Positions 1 through 11,205 of a stretch of DNA of 64,000 nt are shown piece by piece (within the stretch, counting starts at the first letter, position 1; each line of letters starts with the position of its first letter). This DNA is from Notospermus geniculatus. Taxonomy: Eukaryota; Nemertea; Pilidiophora; Heteronemertea; Lineidae. The stretch spans positions 146,731-210,730 of the forward strand of contig NMRB01000794.1 of NCBI GenBank assembly GCA_002633025.1, read 5' to 3'. Below the pieces are notes generated by a model. That model searched no databases, had not been told where the DNA came from, and worked only from the letters and a program-made list of their open reading frames with translations. The position numbers were made by a program, and so were the translations under genes.

Positions 1-379
1 TCCCATACCTCTGCCTGTGTTCAACTTCGAATCAAGGCCTTGTTGCATGTTCTATTTCGAACCGAGGTTCAGCTGGTTAGAAAACTATGTGCGTTGGACC
101 GTTTAGAGTAAACCCTAAATTCATTGTTGTCCGGTTACTACCGGTAGGTGTTTGACTGACATAGGCCTGCCGGTCAGCCCATCGAGCTCCAGATGATTTA
201 AACAGACTATAAGAATAGGCCTAATTGGCACAACACCATTTAACGTTGACACTACTGTTCCACTACCGGGAAGCGTTCTTCCCACATACATGTATTACTG
301 AATAGATGCATGACAATTCTGACAATATCTTCAACTCTACTAGTAAACACTAAAGTATCATCCACATATTGCACGATGG
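1..379. other. Intergenic, nothing recognised
   Basis: No coding frame, RNA gene or repeat that I can name. It ends at the target duplication of the MITE that follows. Confidence 0.5.
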
Positions 380-388
380 GGAAAGGGA

Positions 389-1141
389 GGTAGAATGTAA
401 ACATTGAAACGTTTCAAAAGATACTGGCCAAATGAAACGACCCAAAAAACATGCTAAATCTGAAGTTGCATGGCAGAAACGGAGTAATTTTGTTATTTCC
501 AATTCATTTTTGGCACTTTCATGGCATAAAAGCATTAAAATCTCTCCCGTTCAAAACACACGTGTTGTTATTGTTTACATGACACCATGCTTCCCATTCA
601 TTCAATGTTCAAGGTCTCCGATCCCAAATATGGAAGTCGTCGCTTCAGAAATTCTCTATGCGATTATTAATACCTTTTATCATATACTTTCTCTATATGT
701 CACTCGCCATGGTTATTTTCTGTGAGGAATTTGTGTGAGGCCTCAAAACATCTTCAAAAATATCGTTTTTGATATTAGGCAAAGTTTATAACACAATGTG
801 CATGCGAGTTGTGAATAGCATGAGCATGAGCATGAGCATGAGCATTCCAACCAATTAACGTACTCCGATCATTCCATTATGAGGGGTGCGAGGTTGGCGA
901 GAGGAAAATGTGACATCGTTCGCCGCAATGTAACCGAAATCTGGCTAAGAAATCACAGAAAAAGCTAAAATGATGATAAAAATCATGAAGGCATCGGGTA
1001 ATCTACATTCCTATATTCACATAATGTAAAATAATATAGCTTTTTGGTATTTTTGTTATGATTTTTCGTATTTTTAAAAATATTTTGGGACGTTTCATTT
1101 GGCTCGTTTCTTCTGAAACGTTTCAATGTTTACATACTACC
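389..1141. mobile_element. MITE with ~58-bp TIRs and 9-bp TSD
   Basis: The two ends are inverted copies of each other over about 58 bases, starting GGTAG and including AAACATTGAAACGTTTCA. The flanks are GGAAAGGGA (380-388) and GGAAAGGTA (1142-1150), a 9-bp target duplication with one mismatch. The interior has no convincing coding frame. A 9-bp duplication is usual for Mutator-like elements, but with no transposase the superfamily is an inference. Confidence 0.75.
817..844. repeat. Hexamer microsatellite (TGAGCA)n
   Basis: Four to five copies of ATGAGC/TGAGCA inside the MITE at 389-1141. Confidence 0.9.
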
Positions 1142-1225
1142 GGAAAGGTATGTTCAATCCAGACGGACTCTTGCTTTCCTCACTAAAAGAACTACAGCAC
1201 GCACTATCGTTAGAATTCATCTTTA

Positions 1226-1320
1226 TGCCTGAGTCACAAATGCAGTAGCCACCGGAGGATATCTTGACATCGGTGGTTTTTTGCGACGTTGCGGCATGGG
1301 ACGGATTTTTCCACATATCT
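1226..1320 (-). repeat. Dispersed ~80-bp repeat, copy 1
   Basis: This stretch is the reverse complement, with few changes, of 17211-17304. The conserved core includes GACATCGGTG, a T-run, and GCGACGTTGCGGC. It lies just upstream of the Harbinger gene pair. No function is visible. Confidence 0.7.
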
Positions 1321-1609
1321 TCCACATATCGTTGAAACAGATGGCTGTCGACGGCACCCCGTGGGACAGTGGTCAGTACACATGTAATCCGCCGATGTCG
1401 GTCGGTGTCTGTCGGATTTGTTCCCACTGGTTGGAAACTGGTCGGCTGATACCGTCCAGTCCTTCACCGATACCGTTCAGTCCTTCACCGATGTCCGAAA
1501 GGGTATCGGACGAACGCCGCCCATTCCCCCGTCGGCCGTCGGATGAAATCAAACATATCATCCGGGTATCGCCCGATGCCTGGATGGACGCCAACCAGGC
1601 AGCGAACGA

Positions 1610-1617
1610 TATAAAAG
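1610..1617 (+). promoter_or_regulatory. TATA box of the MADF gene
   Basis: TATAAAAG lies about 110 bases upstream of the first plausible ATG of the MADF protein (1723), so a short 5' leader starting near 1640 is likely. Confidence 0.55.
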
Positions 1618-1722
1618 GACCTCGCGCAACTGGGACCGGCATTGTACGTTCGCTGTTCTTTCAGAGATCTTCTTTTAATAGACCCCTGTATATTTTGTAC
1701 TTTTTTGGACGGCCTATTCATA

Positions 1723-4234
1723 ATGGGTCCAAAGGGGGAAGTCAACACTGCTCTTGAGGCCAAGAAAAAGGGTGGCAAGGGGAAGGGGAAGAGGGGGAGG
1801 GACCCGGCCAGGACTTCCCCTCGGAAAAGCCCCAGGACAGAGGTAGAGGAGGATCCCGCCTCAGAGAGATCGGGGCCCGATGAGCCTGCCCCCAGTGTTG
1901 CTGATGCCCAGGACGTGCAGGATGTGGCGTCAGACACTACCGGTACCCAGGAGTCTGTGGCCTCCGCCCAGCGCTCCTCCTCCACTGGCTTCTTGGGGAT
2001 AGAGTTAGAACAATGCATCGCGGAGTTCTATGAGGCGAGGCCCATGTTCTATGATTTGTCTCATGGAGACTACAAAAACAGGGTAAAGAGGGATGCTGCC
2101 CTGAAGGAGTTTGCAGATTCCATTGGCCTGACCCGTAAGTACATACATGTATCTTTATTCACATTTGTGTAGTTGACAACCTGGAAAATCAGGATAAAGA
2201 AATGTTCCGAATGTGAACCGTTTTGAGAGTTGAGAATTGTTTATGTCCCTAAAAAATGCTGCGTCTGGCTTTATAAAAAAATCCTTTTAGTGGATAACGA
2301 GACATGTAATCAAATGTACTCTGCCTGAGGTTTTTAAAATGTATTTAGCACAGAGAAATGATCTTCCCTCTTGGTATATTAAAAAATTCTTCGTCAGGCA
2401 AGTTCAGTTTATGATTTTCCGCAGCTGAGCAGATCAAACGCCGCTTCCTGTCCAACCGGACAGATCATTTTAAACTCTTCAACAAGGTCAAGAAGGAGAA
2501 GTCCGGGTCAGGGGCGTCCAGGCTAACACCCCTCCAGAAGTTCAAGTTGGAGGCTTACCGCTTCTTAGGGTCCTACTACAGGCCCCGCACAGCCTCCCAG
2601 ACCATGGGCAAGGTATGTTGGTTCAAAGACGGCACTTGCAATCTTGCAAGCGTAACAGTAATATAATTATAATTTATATGGAAGCCTGATAATACTGTAT
2701 TGGAACCAAATGTCACAAATAAAAAATATTACGACAATATTTAAGGATTCCAATATTGTATGGAATCCTTCCTTGCGTTTCAGGTACGCAGTGAGGGGTG
2801 TGATGAGATGGGGGAGGACAAGGAGGAGGAGGAGGAGGAGACGGCTGCCGCAGACGTTTCTGGCATGGGGGAAGAACCTGAGAGTGACCGACCACCTTTT
2901 ACCTCAGCAGCAGCATCAGCCACTGGGGAGACTTCCATCTCCTCCCTGGCCAGGAAGCCTGCCAAACGGAAGCCTTCCAATAAACCCAAGGGGAGGCAGA
3001 AGAGGCCCCTAGCCGAGGTCCTGGAGGACATGCTGTTGGACTCCCAACGGGAGAAGAAAGAGGCAGCAACGCAGGTATAATAATTTATGCCTATTAATCA
3101 TATCAATGGTAGAAGTCTTCTTGCATAGACTCACTATTAAATAATACATGTATTCTATTTTTTGGATTTTTACTGAGAACATTCATTCTTTCAGTTGGAG
3201 GCCGCGCAGAGGGAGTCATCTTCGGACAGGGAGAACTGGGGGAGGTGGCTGGCCTCCATCACATCAACTGGGACATAGATGAGGAGGTGTGGCAGGAGTA
3301 CCAGGTCGAGTCGCTGCAGCTGGCCCACCGCTTCCTTCGCAAAGGGGCCCAGCGGCGGCAGCAGAGGCAGCAGGCACAGCGCCTGGGCCGCACGCACGAA
3401 CAGCAGCAGCAGCCCCTCACCATGCCCCGCCAGCAGCAGCAGCCCTTCAACCAGCAGCAGCCCTTCAACCAGCAGCGGCAACAGCAGTTTCTGCTCCCTC
3501 AGCCTCCACCCACCCTCGCCCGGACCAGCACCGTGACGAAGCTTCCGGTACTTAAAATATGAAATTATTCTTCTTTCAAATGAACCATAGGTACTGGTAC
3601 TAAAGTATTATTTTCAAATGAACCATAGGTACTGGTACTAAAGTATTATTTTAAAATGAACCATAGGTACTGGTACTAAAGTATTATTATTTTAAAATGA
3701 AGCTTCTAAAATGAAAGTATTAAATCATTAGGGTAAAACTCATGATACTTAAAATCAATTTGATGTTTAATTTCAAACCAGTTTTCATTGATATTCTAGA
3801 GTTGATAAGGAAATATTAGAACTTTCACCTTGCAAATATTAATGTGCTTCTACATGGATGTACTTTGTCTGTTCCAGTATCCCGCCCGGCGCCCGTCTGC
3901 TCCAGCCCGTACCCAGGCCTGGGACCCCACCAGTGTCTACGCCATGGGGGGACTCCCTCCAGCCACCTCGGCACCCTCCCCGGGGAACGTCATCATGCAG
4001 GCTTTTCAGTCAGCGTTGGCAACAACCTCCTCTCTTCCCACGACACCCACGCTGTGCACCTCTCTTGACCTGGGCAACTGCCTGGACACAGCGCCCAGCC
4101 TGAGGCCGTCCACATCGGCGGGCAGGATATCGCAACAGTTCCATCAGCCCAACGTGGCTCTATCCCAGGTGGCCAGTTCACAGGACATTTTCATAGGTGT
4201 GGCGGATTCTTGCGACCCCAAGGACAGTGACTGA
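1723..4234 (+). CDS. MADF-domain protein of Harbinger element, 5 exons, one frame lesion
   Basis: Exons inferred from consensus splice sites: 1723-2134, 2425-2612, 2784-3074, 3195-3547 and 3878-4234. Exons 1 to 3 join in frame. Exon 1 begins with a basic, proline-rich low-complexity tail. The end of exon 1 (from about CIAEFYEARP) plus exon 2 (KRRFLSNRTDHFKLF, YRFLGSYY) form a MADF/Myb-like DNA-binding domain. Exon 3 is an acidic stretch followed by a basic block; exon 4 is very rich in glutamine; exon 5 is Pro/Ser-rich. In known PIF/Harbinger systems such a protein brings the transposase into the nucleus and to the element ends; that role is inferred here. In exon 4 the frame entering from exon 3 reads through WGRWLAS and then stops, while the Gln-rich part (WDIDEEVWQEYQ onward) is in another frame, so a 1- or 2-base indel lies near 3250-3275, or the sequence has an error there. 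A poly(A) signal follows at 4290. The start was chosen as the first ATG after the TATA box that opens the basic tail. Confidence 0.75.
3577..3690 (+). repeat. 38-bp tandem repeat, 3 copies, in intron 4
   Basis: The word TGAACCATAGGTACTGGTAC recurs at 3581, 3619 and 3657, an exact 38-base period, just after the splice donor of exon 4 of the MADF gene. Confidence 0.9.
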
Positions 4235-4289
4235 GACACAATGTTTCAGTAGGATACTCACACTGATGGATAATGATTCATTATGAGCG

Positions 4290-4295
4290 AATAAA
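4290..4295 (+). terminator. Poly(A) signal AATAAA
   Basis: AATAAA lies 56 bases past the stop codon of the MADF frame. Minus-strand TTTATT words at about 4323 and 4404 could serve the convergent transposase gene. Confidence 0.6.
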
Positions 4296-4564
4296 CTTTT
4301 CAACTGATATCATATTCTTATTATTTATTTTACATGTATGTCCGTAAAAGTGAAACAAGTGTGTTACGGGAAAGTTAAACTGAGAGCAAACTTTGACTTC
4401 TATATTTATTGAGATTACAGTTTTGAGTCCAATGTACGTATTGAGGCACACTTTAAGTCCAATATCTGTTGAAGGCACACTTTATGTGCAAATCTTTAAG
4501 TGCAACAGCACATTTTAAGTTATAATCGGCCATGGGAGTAGAGTTTGAGACAAATATCCATGAG

Positions 4565-5974
4565 TCACAAATCAATGGCATATTCTTGCCAGGGAACACT
4601 CCCAGCATCGCTGTTGAAGTATTTCATGAGATACACCCTCTGTTTCTTCCCCTCTGCTGTCTGTCTTGGTCCCCGGCCTGCTGCCTCCACCTCATGCATG
4701 ACAGCATCAGTCCTCCAAGCACCAGGGTGGACGTGGTGCTCGTCATCCTCGACGTCCAAGTCGGCATTTTGCAGATTGGGAGAGCGTATCCTCATCATGT
4801 TATGCAGGTAGAGGCAGGTCTTGACGATCTGTAATGCCGTGTCAGGGCGGGTGGCGAGTGCTGTCAGGAGACACCGGAACCTGTTCGCCAATATCCCGAA
4901 GGCGTTCTCCACCACCCGTCTGGCCCTGGATATGCGGTAGTTATATATCCTTTCCTCTCTTGCCAGATACCGATGGGAGAATGGTTTCATCATATACGAC
5001 CTGAGAGGAAATGCATCGTCTGCAGCAATGAAGTAGGGCGTAGGGCGGTCATCATTGGGGAGGGGATCCGGGTCTGGAAGGCCAGCTGTGCCTTGCCTCA
5101 AGGCTGGCTCCAGCTCTGAGCGGTTGTAGACGCCGCAGTCGCATTGGCACCTACATCCGCCCATATGAATCTGTATTCAGCGTCCACCACAGCCAGCAGC
5201 ACAATGGAAAAGAAGGCCTTGTAATTGTAATATAATGTTCCCGAGTCCTTGGGTTTCTTTATGGCAATGTGCTTGCCATCAATAGCCCCACAGCAGTGGG
5301 GCAGGTTCCATCTCTCAGCAAACCGGTCTGATATCTGTCTCCACTCTGCTGGAGTTGTGGGTGTGACGAATACCTCATCCGCATACTCCTCCGTTATGGC
5401 CCTGCAGACCTGCGGAATGAAGAGTGATATAGTGGCCACCTGGAAACTGAACGCCAAGGAGTGATAGCTCATCCCCGTTGTCAGGAACCTCAATGTTATT
5501 GCAATCTTCAGCCCTGCCTGCAATGGTGGCCTTCCTCTGAAACATAAATGAGAAGCCCGTTTTAGCCCATATATGAAAATGTTCGAAAGACATTTAAAAT
5601 TGCCATGTTTTAACCAACTTTGAACATTTCAACATTTCATCTGCTATAAGAATTTACTATTCTCCAATTAAAAATAAATGGGAAAAATATACTTACTCCA
5701 TGCTCCCTTCAACGCGTGGTCCAACCCGCTGCACTATTTCGTGGAACATGGCGGGGTCCATCCTCATGAAGCTCCGGAAGTCTTCATGGTGCTCCCTCTC
5801 GAGCTCTCCCATCAGGTTCGCAAATTGGCCATGGATGGGCCGCCTCAACAACCAGGGCTTCACCCACCATCTCCTAGGACGGCGCCGCGGTCTTGCCACC
5901 CTGTCCTCCTCCATCAAAGCTGCCAAGATCACGTTGTGGCGGTGACGCGCATTGGCCAACTGCCCACGGAGCAA
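4565..5974 (-). pseudogene. PIF/Harbinger DDE transposase, 2 exons, internal deletion
   Basis: Exon 1 is 5974-5697 (donor GTAAGTAT on the minus strand) and exon 2 runs from 5536 after a TTTCAG acceptor; the two join in frame. Exon 1 has the family's N-terminal block (RRWWVKPWLLRRP). Exon 2 has CCGAIDGKHIAIKKP with the first catalytic Asp, then WADVGAN with the second Asp, and ARRVVENAFGILANRFRCL with the catalytic Glu. Between WADVGAN and CGVYNRSELEPAL, at about 5139-5145, the frame shifts. Compared with the family consensus roughly ten bases are missing there, and the phase change fits a deletion of that size. All three catalytic residues survive, but the protein cannot be made from this copy without a frame correction. 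The C-terminus (LMKYFNSD) is complete. Confidence 0.88.
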
Positions 5975-6100
5975 CGCCTGTCACACCCTCTGGGGTACGG
6001 CAGGCATATTCCATTCAACTTGTCTTCAGCTGGTGTTGAGAATCTCTTTAAAATGTCTGTGAGTGTGGATGAACGATGAACTATTTATGTCACGACGCCA

Positions 6101-7361
6101 AGTTCCGGGGGAATCGGCGGGCGCCCAGTAGGCACCCCGTGGATGATCCACCAGAGCCACACAATACACGCCCGCTGTCCTTCCGGCAATCCGGTGATTT
6201 TGTTGATCGACCGCACATCCGAGGGGACTCGGCCGCACACCCGTGGCTGGCTGGTGGGATACCTGTCGGACTTCGACCAGTGTCGGGAGGATATTTGGGC
6301 CCGCGGTGGACGGCCAAAAATCGTCCGATGTAGGTACTTGGTGCCTGGTGGGGGCCTGACGGGGGGCTAATGGGAGCCCGACGGGCGTGTCAAGGATTAT
6401 GAAAGATTTGCTAGCGAGCTGGGTTTCAGCCGGTACTCGCCGCAAGAATATAACTCCAAGTTATTTTCTTCCGATCACCCTAGCGGCGCGCTACCGAGCT
6501 CAGGACACCGGTAGATGCCCTTGCGCGATCGGCCGGCAACCCGTCATTTTCTCTATTTTTCAGCCCGTTCGGGCGTCGCAAACACATCCTTTGCAGAATC
6601 GGTGGTAATGTGACTAGGGCATTACATGGATGGAGCAAGAGGCCAAGTCAAATATAACTCGCAAAATAACAAAAACACAAACTGAGACAGTAGTTCTAAA
6701 ATTTCAACAGCGGGAGTTCCCTGACCAGCAAATGTATAGGCCTACAGATATTCTAAATGACTAATGATGTCCAGTCAATAACCTTGAACATCCATGGCTA
6801 TGAAGTAAGAACTAAAACGTAGGCATTTTGACCTAACTGTGACACTTAAATGACTTAGAGATGGAACTGAGCGACTAGAATTTAGATTTTGGCCAATGGA
6901 CTTTAACTAATAGAAATTCCCCGTATCAACAGTAAACCGACAGATATGCATTGAGCTGCAAGACATGTGTGAAAACATGTGTGGCGCACACAACAACACA
7001 CACACACTGGCCAACGCCAGCGAGGAGTGCATCGGCAGAGATCAACGAGGATCTAGGCCTGAGCCTGGGCTGCTGGAAAATCTACGCGAGGCAGATCATG
7101 AAAGATCTACGCGAGGCAGACAGGCCTTGTTTTATACACGTTAATCGCTCAGTTACATAACCACTGATAACGGGATGACTGACGCTGAAGGGGTTATTGT
7201 CGTCCTGGGTATCGCCAAAGTATACCCAGGTTCAATGTCGTCCAGACAAACTATACCCGGACAAACTGTACCCAGGGTATAGTTTGTCTTGACAAAGTGT
7301 ACCCAGCTTCCCATATGTACACCTGAAGACGAGATTGGTATCGCAAAGGGCAAAAAAGGAT
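6101..7361. other. Intergenic stretch with TACCCAGG inverted words
   Basis: 6101-6460 is GC-rich and probably includes the end of the Harbinger element. 6620-7190 shows nothing I can name except a short (CA)n run. At 7196-7310 repeated inverted words such as CCTGGGTAT, ATACCCAGG and GGGTATAGTTTGTC could fold back; they resemble the arms at 21300-22042 in style. Confidence 0.4.
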
Positions 7362-8110
7362 CTAAAAATTTTCGTCCGAGATTGTCACGTGCGTGTTGCC
7401 AAGATTCACGTGACCACAAAACTGATGACGTCATGAAATACATGGAGAAGCCTGGAGCATTTCGTCATTTTCATGAATGTTCTTTTTGCATAGCAAGTTT
7501 TAGTCTCGGGCACCCAGCCGTTCATATGTAGATACGAACGTCTGGGCCAGACCGACCTTTTCACTGTAATACAGTGCATTGTGGGTAATGCTGTAGCAGG
7601 TCACGTGACATAAGACGGTTGCTTCCATTAATGGATTGTATTTCACCTCAGCTTGGAAGACGTAGTCGAAAAATTCCAACTGACATTTTATGGTCGTCGC
7701 CATGATGAAATCACATGATCACTTCTCTTGCCCAATCAGCAGACGGATTGTGATTTTCAAACGGGGGGAATCGACGGATGGAAATGAATGACTAGCTCTG
7801 TCCCTGATTAGCCAATCAGCGACGGGTGATGAAATAAAATCACCGTCACAACGAAAACGGAGCTCTGTCCCAGACCCTCGTATATGCTATGCATTATACA
7901 GGGTCTGGGCGCCCGAGACTAAGCAAGTTTGCGCCATGGGACACTTCAGGTAAACAGCCATACTGTGGGATTATTGCTGAAAAGGGCTGAAAATTAACGC
8001 TATACCTACTATAATTTGGGAATAGGAGGCTCCACTTATACCCACTGGACCCCCGTGAAACTCGTTTCAGAGGGGTCCGATTTGGAGAGTTGATATGTTG
8101 ACTTTGCGTA
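7362..8110 (+). repeat. Dispersed repeat with E-box/CRE words, split by a MITE
   Basis: 7362-7500 plus 7931-8080 match 25046-25330. The first part holds two CACGTG palindromes and one TGACGTCA, and the second the shared words GCTGAAAAGGGCTGAAAATTA and GGAATAGG. The copy here is interrupted at 7501-7921 by a MITE. Origin unknown. Confidence 0.7.
7501..7921. mobile_element. MITE (TAGTCTCGGG ends) with perfect 9-bp TSD
   Basis: The element starts TAGTCTCGGGCACCCAG and ends with its complement (CTGGGCGCCCGAGACTA). It is flanked by AGCAAGTTT on both sides (7492-7500 and 7922-7930). The related element at 11206-11766 has the same ends and another 9-bp duplication. The interior contains CATTGTGGGTAATGCTGTAG and GGTCACGTGAC. 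A Mutator-like origin is suggested by TSD length only. Confidence 0.9.
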
Positions 8111-8451
8111 ATCATGTGTAATCCTCTTGTTTTCCTTTTCTGCCTGATTCATAACAAAATGGAAAATAGGCTGTTGCCTTGCCGGAAAGTTATGCAGTTG
8201 AACAGAGAATTCTTTGTTATATCAAAAAACTGCTTTAAATTTTCAAATCCGATGATAACGATTTTTCAATGCTGAATTTGTAGCCTGTTTGGGCCGTAAC
8301 CATTATGCATTCCCCCTTGCCTTGATACACATGATTGCTTAATCTGTGCTACTTAATAGTGGATTGGCATGACTCACTTATAACCAGAGGAGTGCAAGGT
8401 GCAATTAGGTCAGTGACTCAGATTAACCAGATTATGTAAAATTAGTCAATG

Positions 8452-8936
8452 TGGGAAGGTGTATTTCTGCAACATATTCTCTAATGCCCTGTTTACCAAA
8501 TGGTTGTGCACGTGTGTCGACGGCGCTATGTCAGACAATCCAATTCTAATTGACGGTAGAGGTTTAATTTTGAGAGTTTCCGCTTGGGTGCAATCACAAG
8601 GAATTCCGTCTTGTCATCATTTCCTTTTAAGTGATTTGGTTTGAGCCACTGGCGGACGTCTGCAATGCATTTTTCAGCTTTGGTGATCGCAGCTTTCAGG
8701 CCCTCCTCAGTGGGCTCAAAGAAATCATATAACTGCACGTCATCCGCGAAACCATGCCTGCACATGCCGTGACTGTCTATTACCTCACCAAGAGGTTTGA
8801 TGTATATTGAAAATAGTAGGGGCCCCAAAACTGATCCCTGGGGGACCCCAGAGACCAGTTCCGTAGGTGCTGAGTTTTCCCCCTGAATATTGACAGTTTG
8901 AGTTCTATTGGCGAGATATGCACTGTTAGAAAAAAG
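8452..8936 (-). pseudogene. Non-LTR retrotransposon reverse transcriptase fragment
   Basis: The minus strand encodes the middle and end of a CR1/Jockey-type RT: SAYLANRTQ, SGVPQGSVLGPLLFSIYI and the catalytic FADDVQLYDF, followed by the thumb region. The frame changes near 8575, after which PSIRIGLSDIAPS continues in another frame. The upstream half is missing because the fragment abuts the SINE array at 8938. It is a dead 5'-truncated piece. Confidence 0.85.
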
Positions 8937-8937
8937 A

Positions 8938-10605
8938 GAATGTGAAATAGAAATAGGGTTTCCAAGGTGAAAGACATTGCTTCCTACCAGAATCGAACCC
9001 ATGAACCCTCGCATATGGCATCAATCGCCAGCACTCAGGGGCACACGCCTTAAACCACTAGGCCAAATCCCCATCTTCAAAAAAGATGGTTCAATGACCC
9101 GTGTTTAAACGAGGCGTCCATAAGTACCCTGCGAGTAGTCCAAACAATCTCCGAACCCAAACAGTTTTTATGTTATACAGGGTCACAAATAGAGGAGATA
9201 CAAGTAAAGAATGTGAAATAGAAATAGGGTTTCCAAGGTGAAAGACATTGCTTCCTACCAGAATCGAACCCACGAACCCTCGCATATGGCATCAATCGCC
9301 AGCACTCAGGGGCACACGCCTTAAACCACTAGGCCAAATCCCCATCTTCAAAAAAGATGGTTCAATGACCCGTGTTTAAACGAGGCGTCCATAAGTACCC
9401 TGCGAGTAGTCCAAACAATCTCCGAACCCAAACAGTTTTTATGTTATACAGGGTCACAAATAGAGGAGATACAAGTAAAGAATGTGAAATAGAAATAGGG
9501 TTTCCAAGGTGAAAGACATTGCTTCCTACCAGAATCGAACCCACGAACCCTCGCATATGGCATCAATCGCCAGCACTCAGGGGCACACGCCTTAAACCAC
9601 TAGGCCAAATCCCCATCTTCAAAAAAGATGGTTCAATGACCCGTGTTTAAACGAGGCGTCCATAAGTACCCTGCGAGTAGTCCAAACAATCTCCGAACCC
9701 AAACAGTTTTTATGTTATACAGGGTCACAAATAGAGGAGATACAAGTAAAGAATGTGAAATAGAAATAGGGTTTCCAAGGTGAAAGACATTGCTTCCTAC
9801 CAGAATCGAACCCACGAACCCTCGCATATGGCATCAATCGCCAGCACTCAGGGGCACACGCCTTAAACCACTAGGCCAAATCCCCATCTTCAAAAAAGAT
9901 GGTTCAATGACCCGTGTTTAAACGAGGCGTCCATAAGTACCCTGCGAGTAGTCCAAACAATCTCCGAACCCAAACAGTTTTTATGTTATACAGGGTCACA
10001 AATAGAGGAGATACAAGTAAAGAATGTGAAATAGAAATAGGGTTTCCAAGGTGAAAGACATTGCTTCCTACCAGAATCGAACCCACGAACCCTCGCATAT
10101 GGCATCAATCGCCAGCACTCAGGGGCACACGCCTTAAACCACTAGGCCAAATCCCCATCTTCAAAAAAGATGGTTCAATGACCCGTGTTTAAACGAGGCG
10201 TCCATAAGTACCCTGCGAGTAGTCCAAACAATCTCCGAACCCAAACAGTTTTTATGTTATACAGGGTCACAAATAGAGGAGATACAAGTAAAGAATGTGA
10301 AATAGAAATAGGGTTTCCAAGGTGAAAGACATTGCTTCCTACCAGAATCGAACCCACGAACCCTCGCATATGGCATCAATCGCCAGCACTCAGGGGCACA
10401 CGCCTTAAACCACTAGGCCAAATCCCCATCTTCAAAAAAGATGGTTCAATGACCCGTGTTTAAACGAGGCGTCCATAAGTACCCTGCGAGTAGTCCAAAC
10501 AATCTCCGAACCCAAACAGTTTTTATGTTATACAGGGTCACAAATAGAGGAGATACAAGTAAAGAATGTGAAATAGAAATAGGGTTTCCAAGGTGAAAGA
10601 CATTA
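8938..10605 (-). repeat. Tandem array of a 271-bp tRNA-derived SINE unit, 6 copies plus partial
   Basis: Units start at 8938, 9209, 9480, 9751, 10022 and 10293, with a partial at 10564. The period is exactly 271. Read on the minus strand, each unit has a perfect Pol III box A (TGGCCTAGTGG, 9055-9065 in unit 1) and a box B (GGTTCGATTCT, 8989-8999), spaced as in a long-variable-arm tRNA (Leu/Ser-like) but not a functional tRNA. A T6 run (A6 at 9079-9084 on the plus strand) sits inside a small hairpin upstream of each box A, so in the array it also lies at the downstream end of the preceding transcription unit. The units look almost identical; unit 1 has ATGAACC where the others have ACGAACC. 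Dispersed relatives are at 32150, 39052, 47072, 47798 and 48455. Confidence 0.92.
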
Positions 10606-11175
10606 TAAAAATAGGGTTTCCAAGGTGAAAGTTATTCTTGTGATACAGTGCATTGTGGGTAATGCTGTAGCAGGTCACGTGACATAAGATGGCTGCTTCA
10701 ATTGATGGATAAAATTTCACCTCACGACCTTCCAAAATGTCTGAATCTGGCAATGAAAAAAGAGAAGATTTTACAGAAACTATTTCACAGAATCGTGCTG
10801 TAATTCATAAATACTCAAAAAATCTCTTGTTAAACAGATATTTCTGTTGAATAATGGGTTTCGTGATATATTGAAAAGTACTTTTGTAAAATGACGGAGC
10901 TTCTGTAGTTTAATGGTAACTTCTTAATTTTAACAATACATTTACGGTCTGTACTGTTGATATACTGCACTTCCGGTCATTTTACAGGACTTCCTGTCAT
11001 TTTAAAGGACTAATATTTTTTCACAGATTCGGTAATCCCAGGATGTTAGTTAGGGACCGCTTGCGCATTTGTAATTCATGTTGTAGATTTATATTTTACA
11101 CGACTTCTTGAGTTGTTGGTAGTTGTATTCAAAATCGTTCCCCTTTGGAATTATAAGTAAAGCGATAAGTAAATG
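10606..11175. repeat. Spacer with a 127-bp copy of MITE interior
   Basis: 10631-10756 is identical or nearly so to 11272-11397, the interior of the MITE at 11206-11766, but without that element's ends. 10757-11160 shows no gene. Confidence 0.8.
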
Positions 11176-11205
11176 CTGAAACTGGTGGCTGGTTCATTGG
11201 ATGCC

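Larger units (their letters stand above)
1600..6100. mobile_element. PIF/Harbinger DNA transposon, decayed, two genes
   Basis: The block holds the two genes typical of PIF/Harbinger elements: a DDE transposase (minus strand, 4565-5974) and a second DNA-binding protein, here of MADF type (plus strand, 1723-4234). The genes converge, with poly(A)-like signals between them near 4290-4410. I could not find convincing terminal inverted repeats or a TWA target duplication, so the ends are uncertain; they probably lie between about 1320 and 1600 and between about 6090 and 6460. Both genes carry frame lesions, so this copy looks inactive. Confidence 0.8.

Noticed and set aside
432-725. 97-codon frame in the first MITE
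   Set aside because: It starts inside the terminal repeat and has no recognisable features.
6101-6460. Terminal inverted repeat of the Harbinger element
   Set aside because: GGCACCCCGTGG occurs near both ends (1352 and 6136) but in the same direction, and no clear inverted match was found by eye.
9091-10369. Five identical 64-codon minus-strand frames
   Set aside because: They are shadows of the tandem SINE units; the first, in a slightly different unit, joins an RT fragment by chance.
8938-10605. CRISPR array or tRNA gene cluster
   Set aside because: The period is a 271-bp full repeat with no variable spacers, the host is eukaryotic, and the tRNA-like part lacks a proper acceptor stem and anticodon arm.
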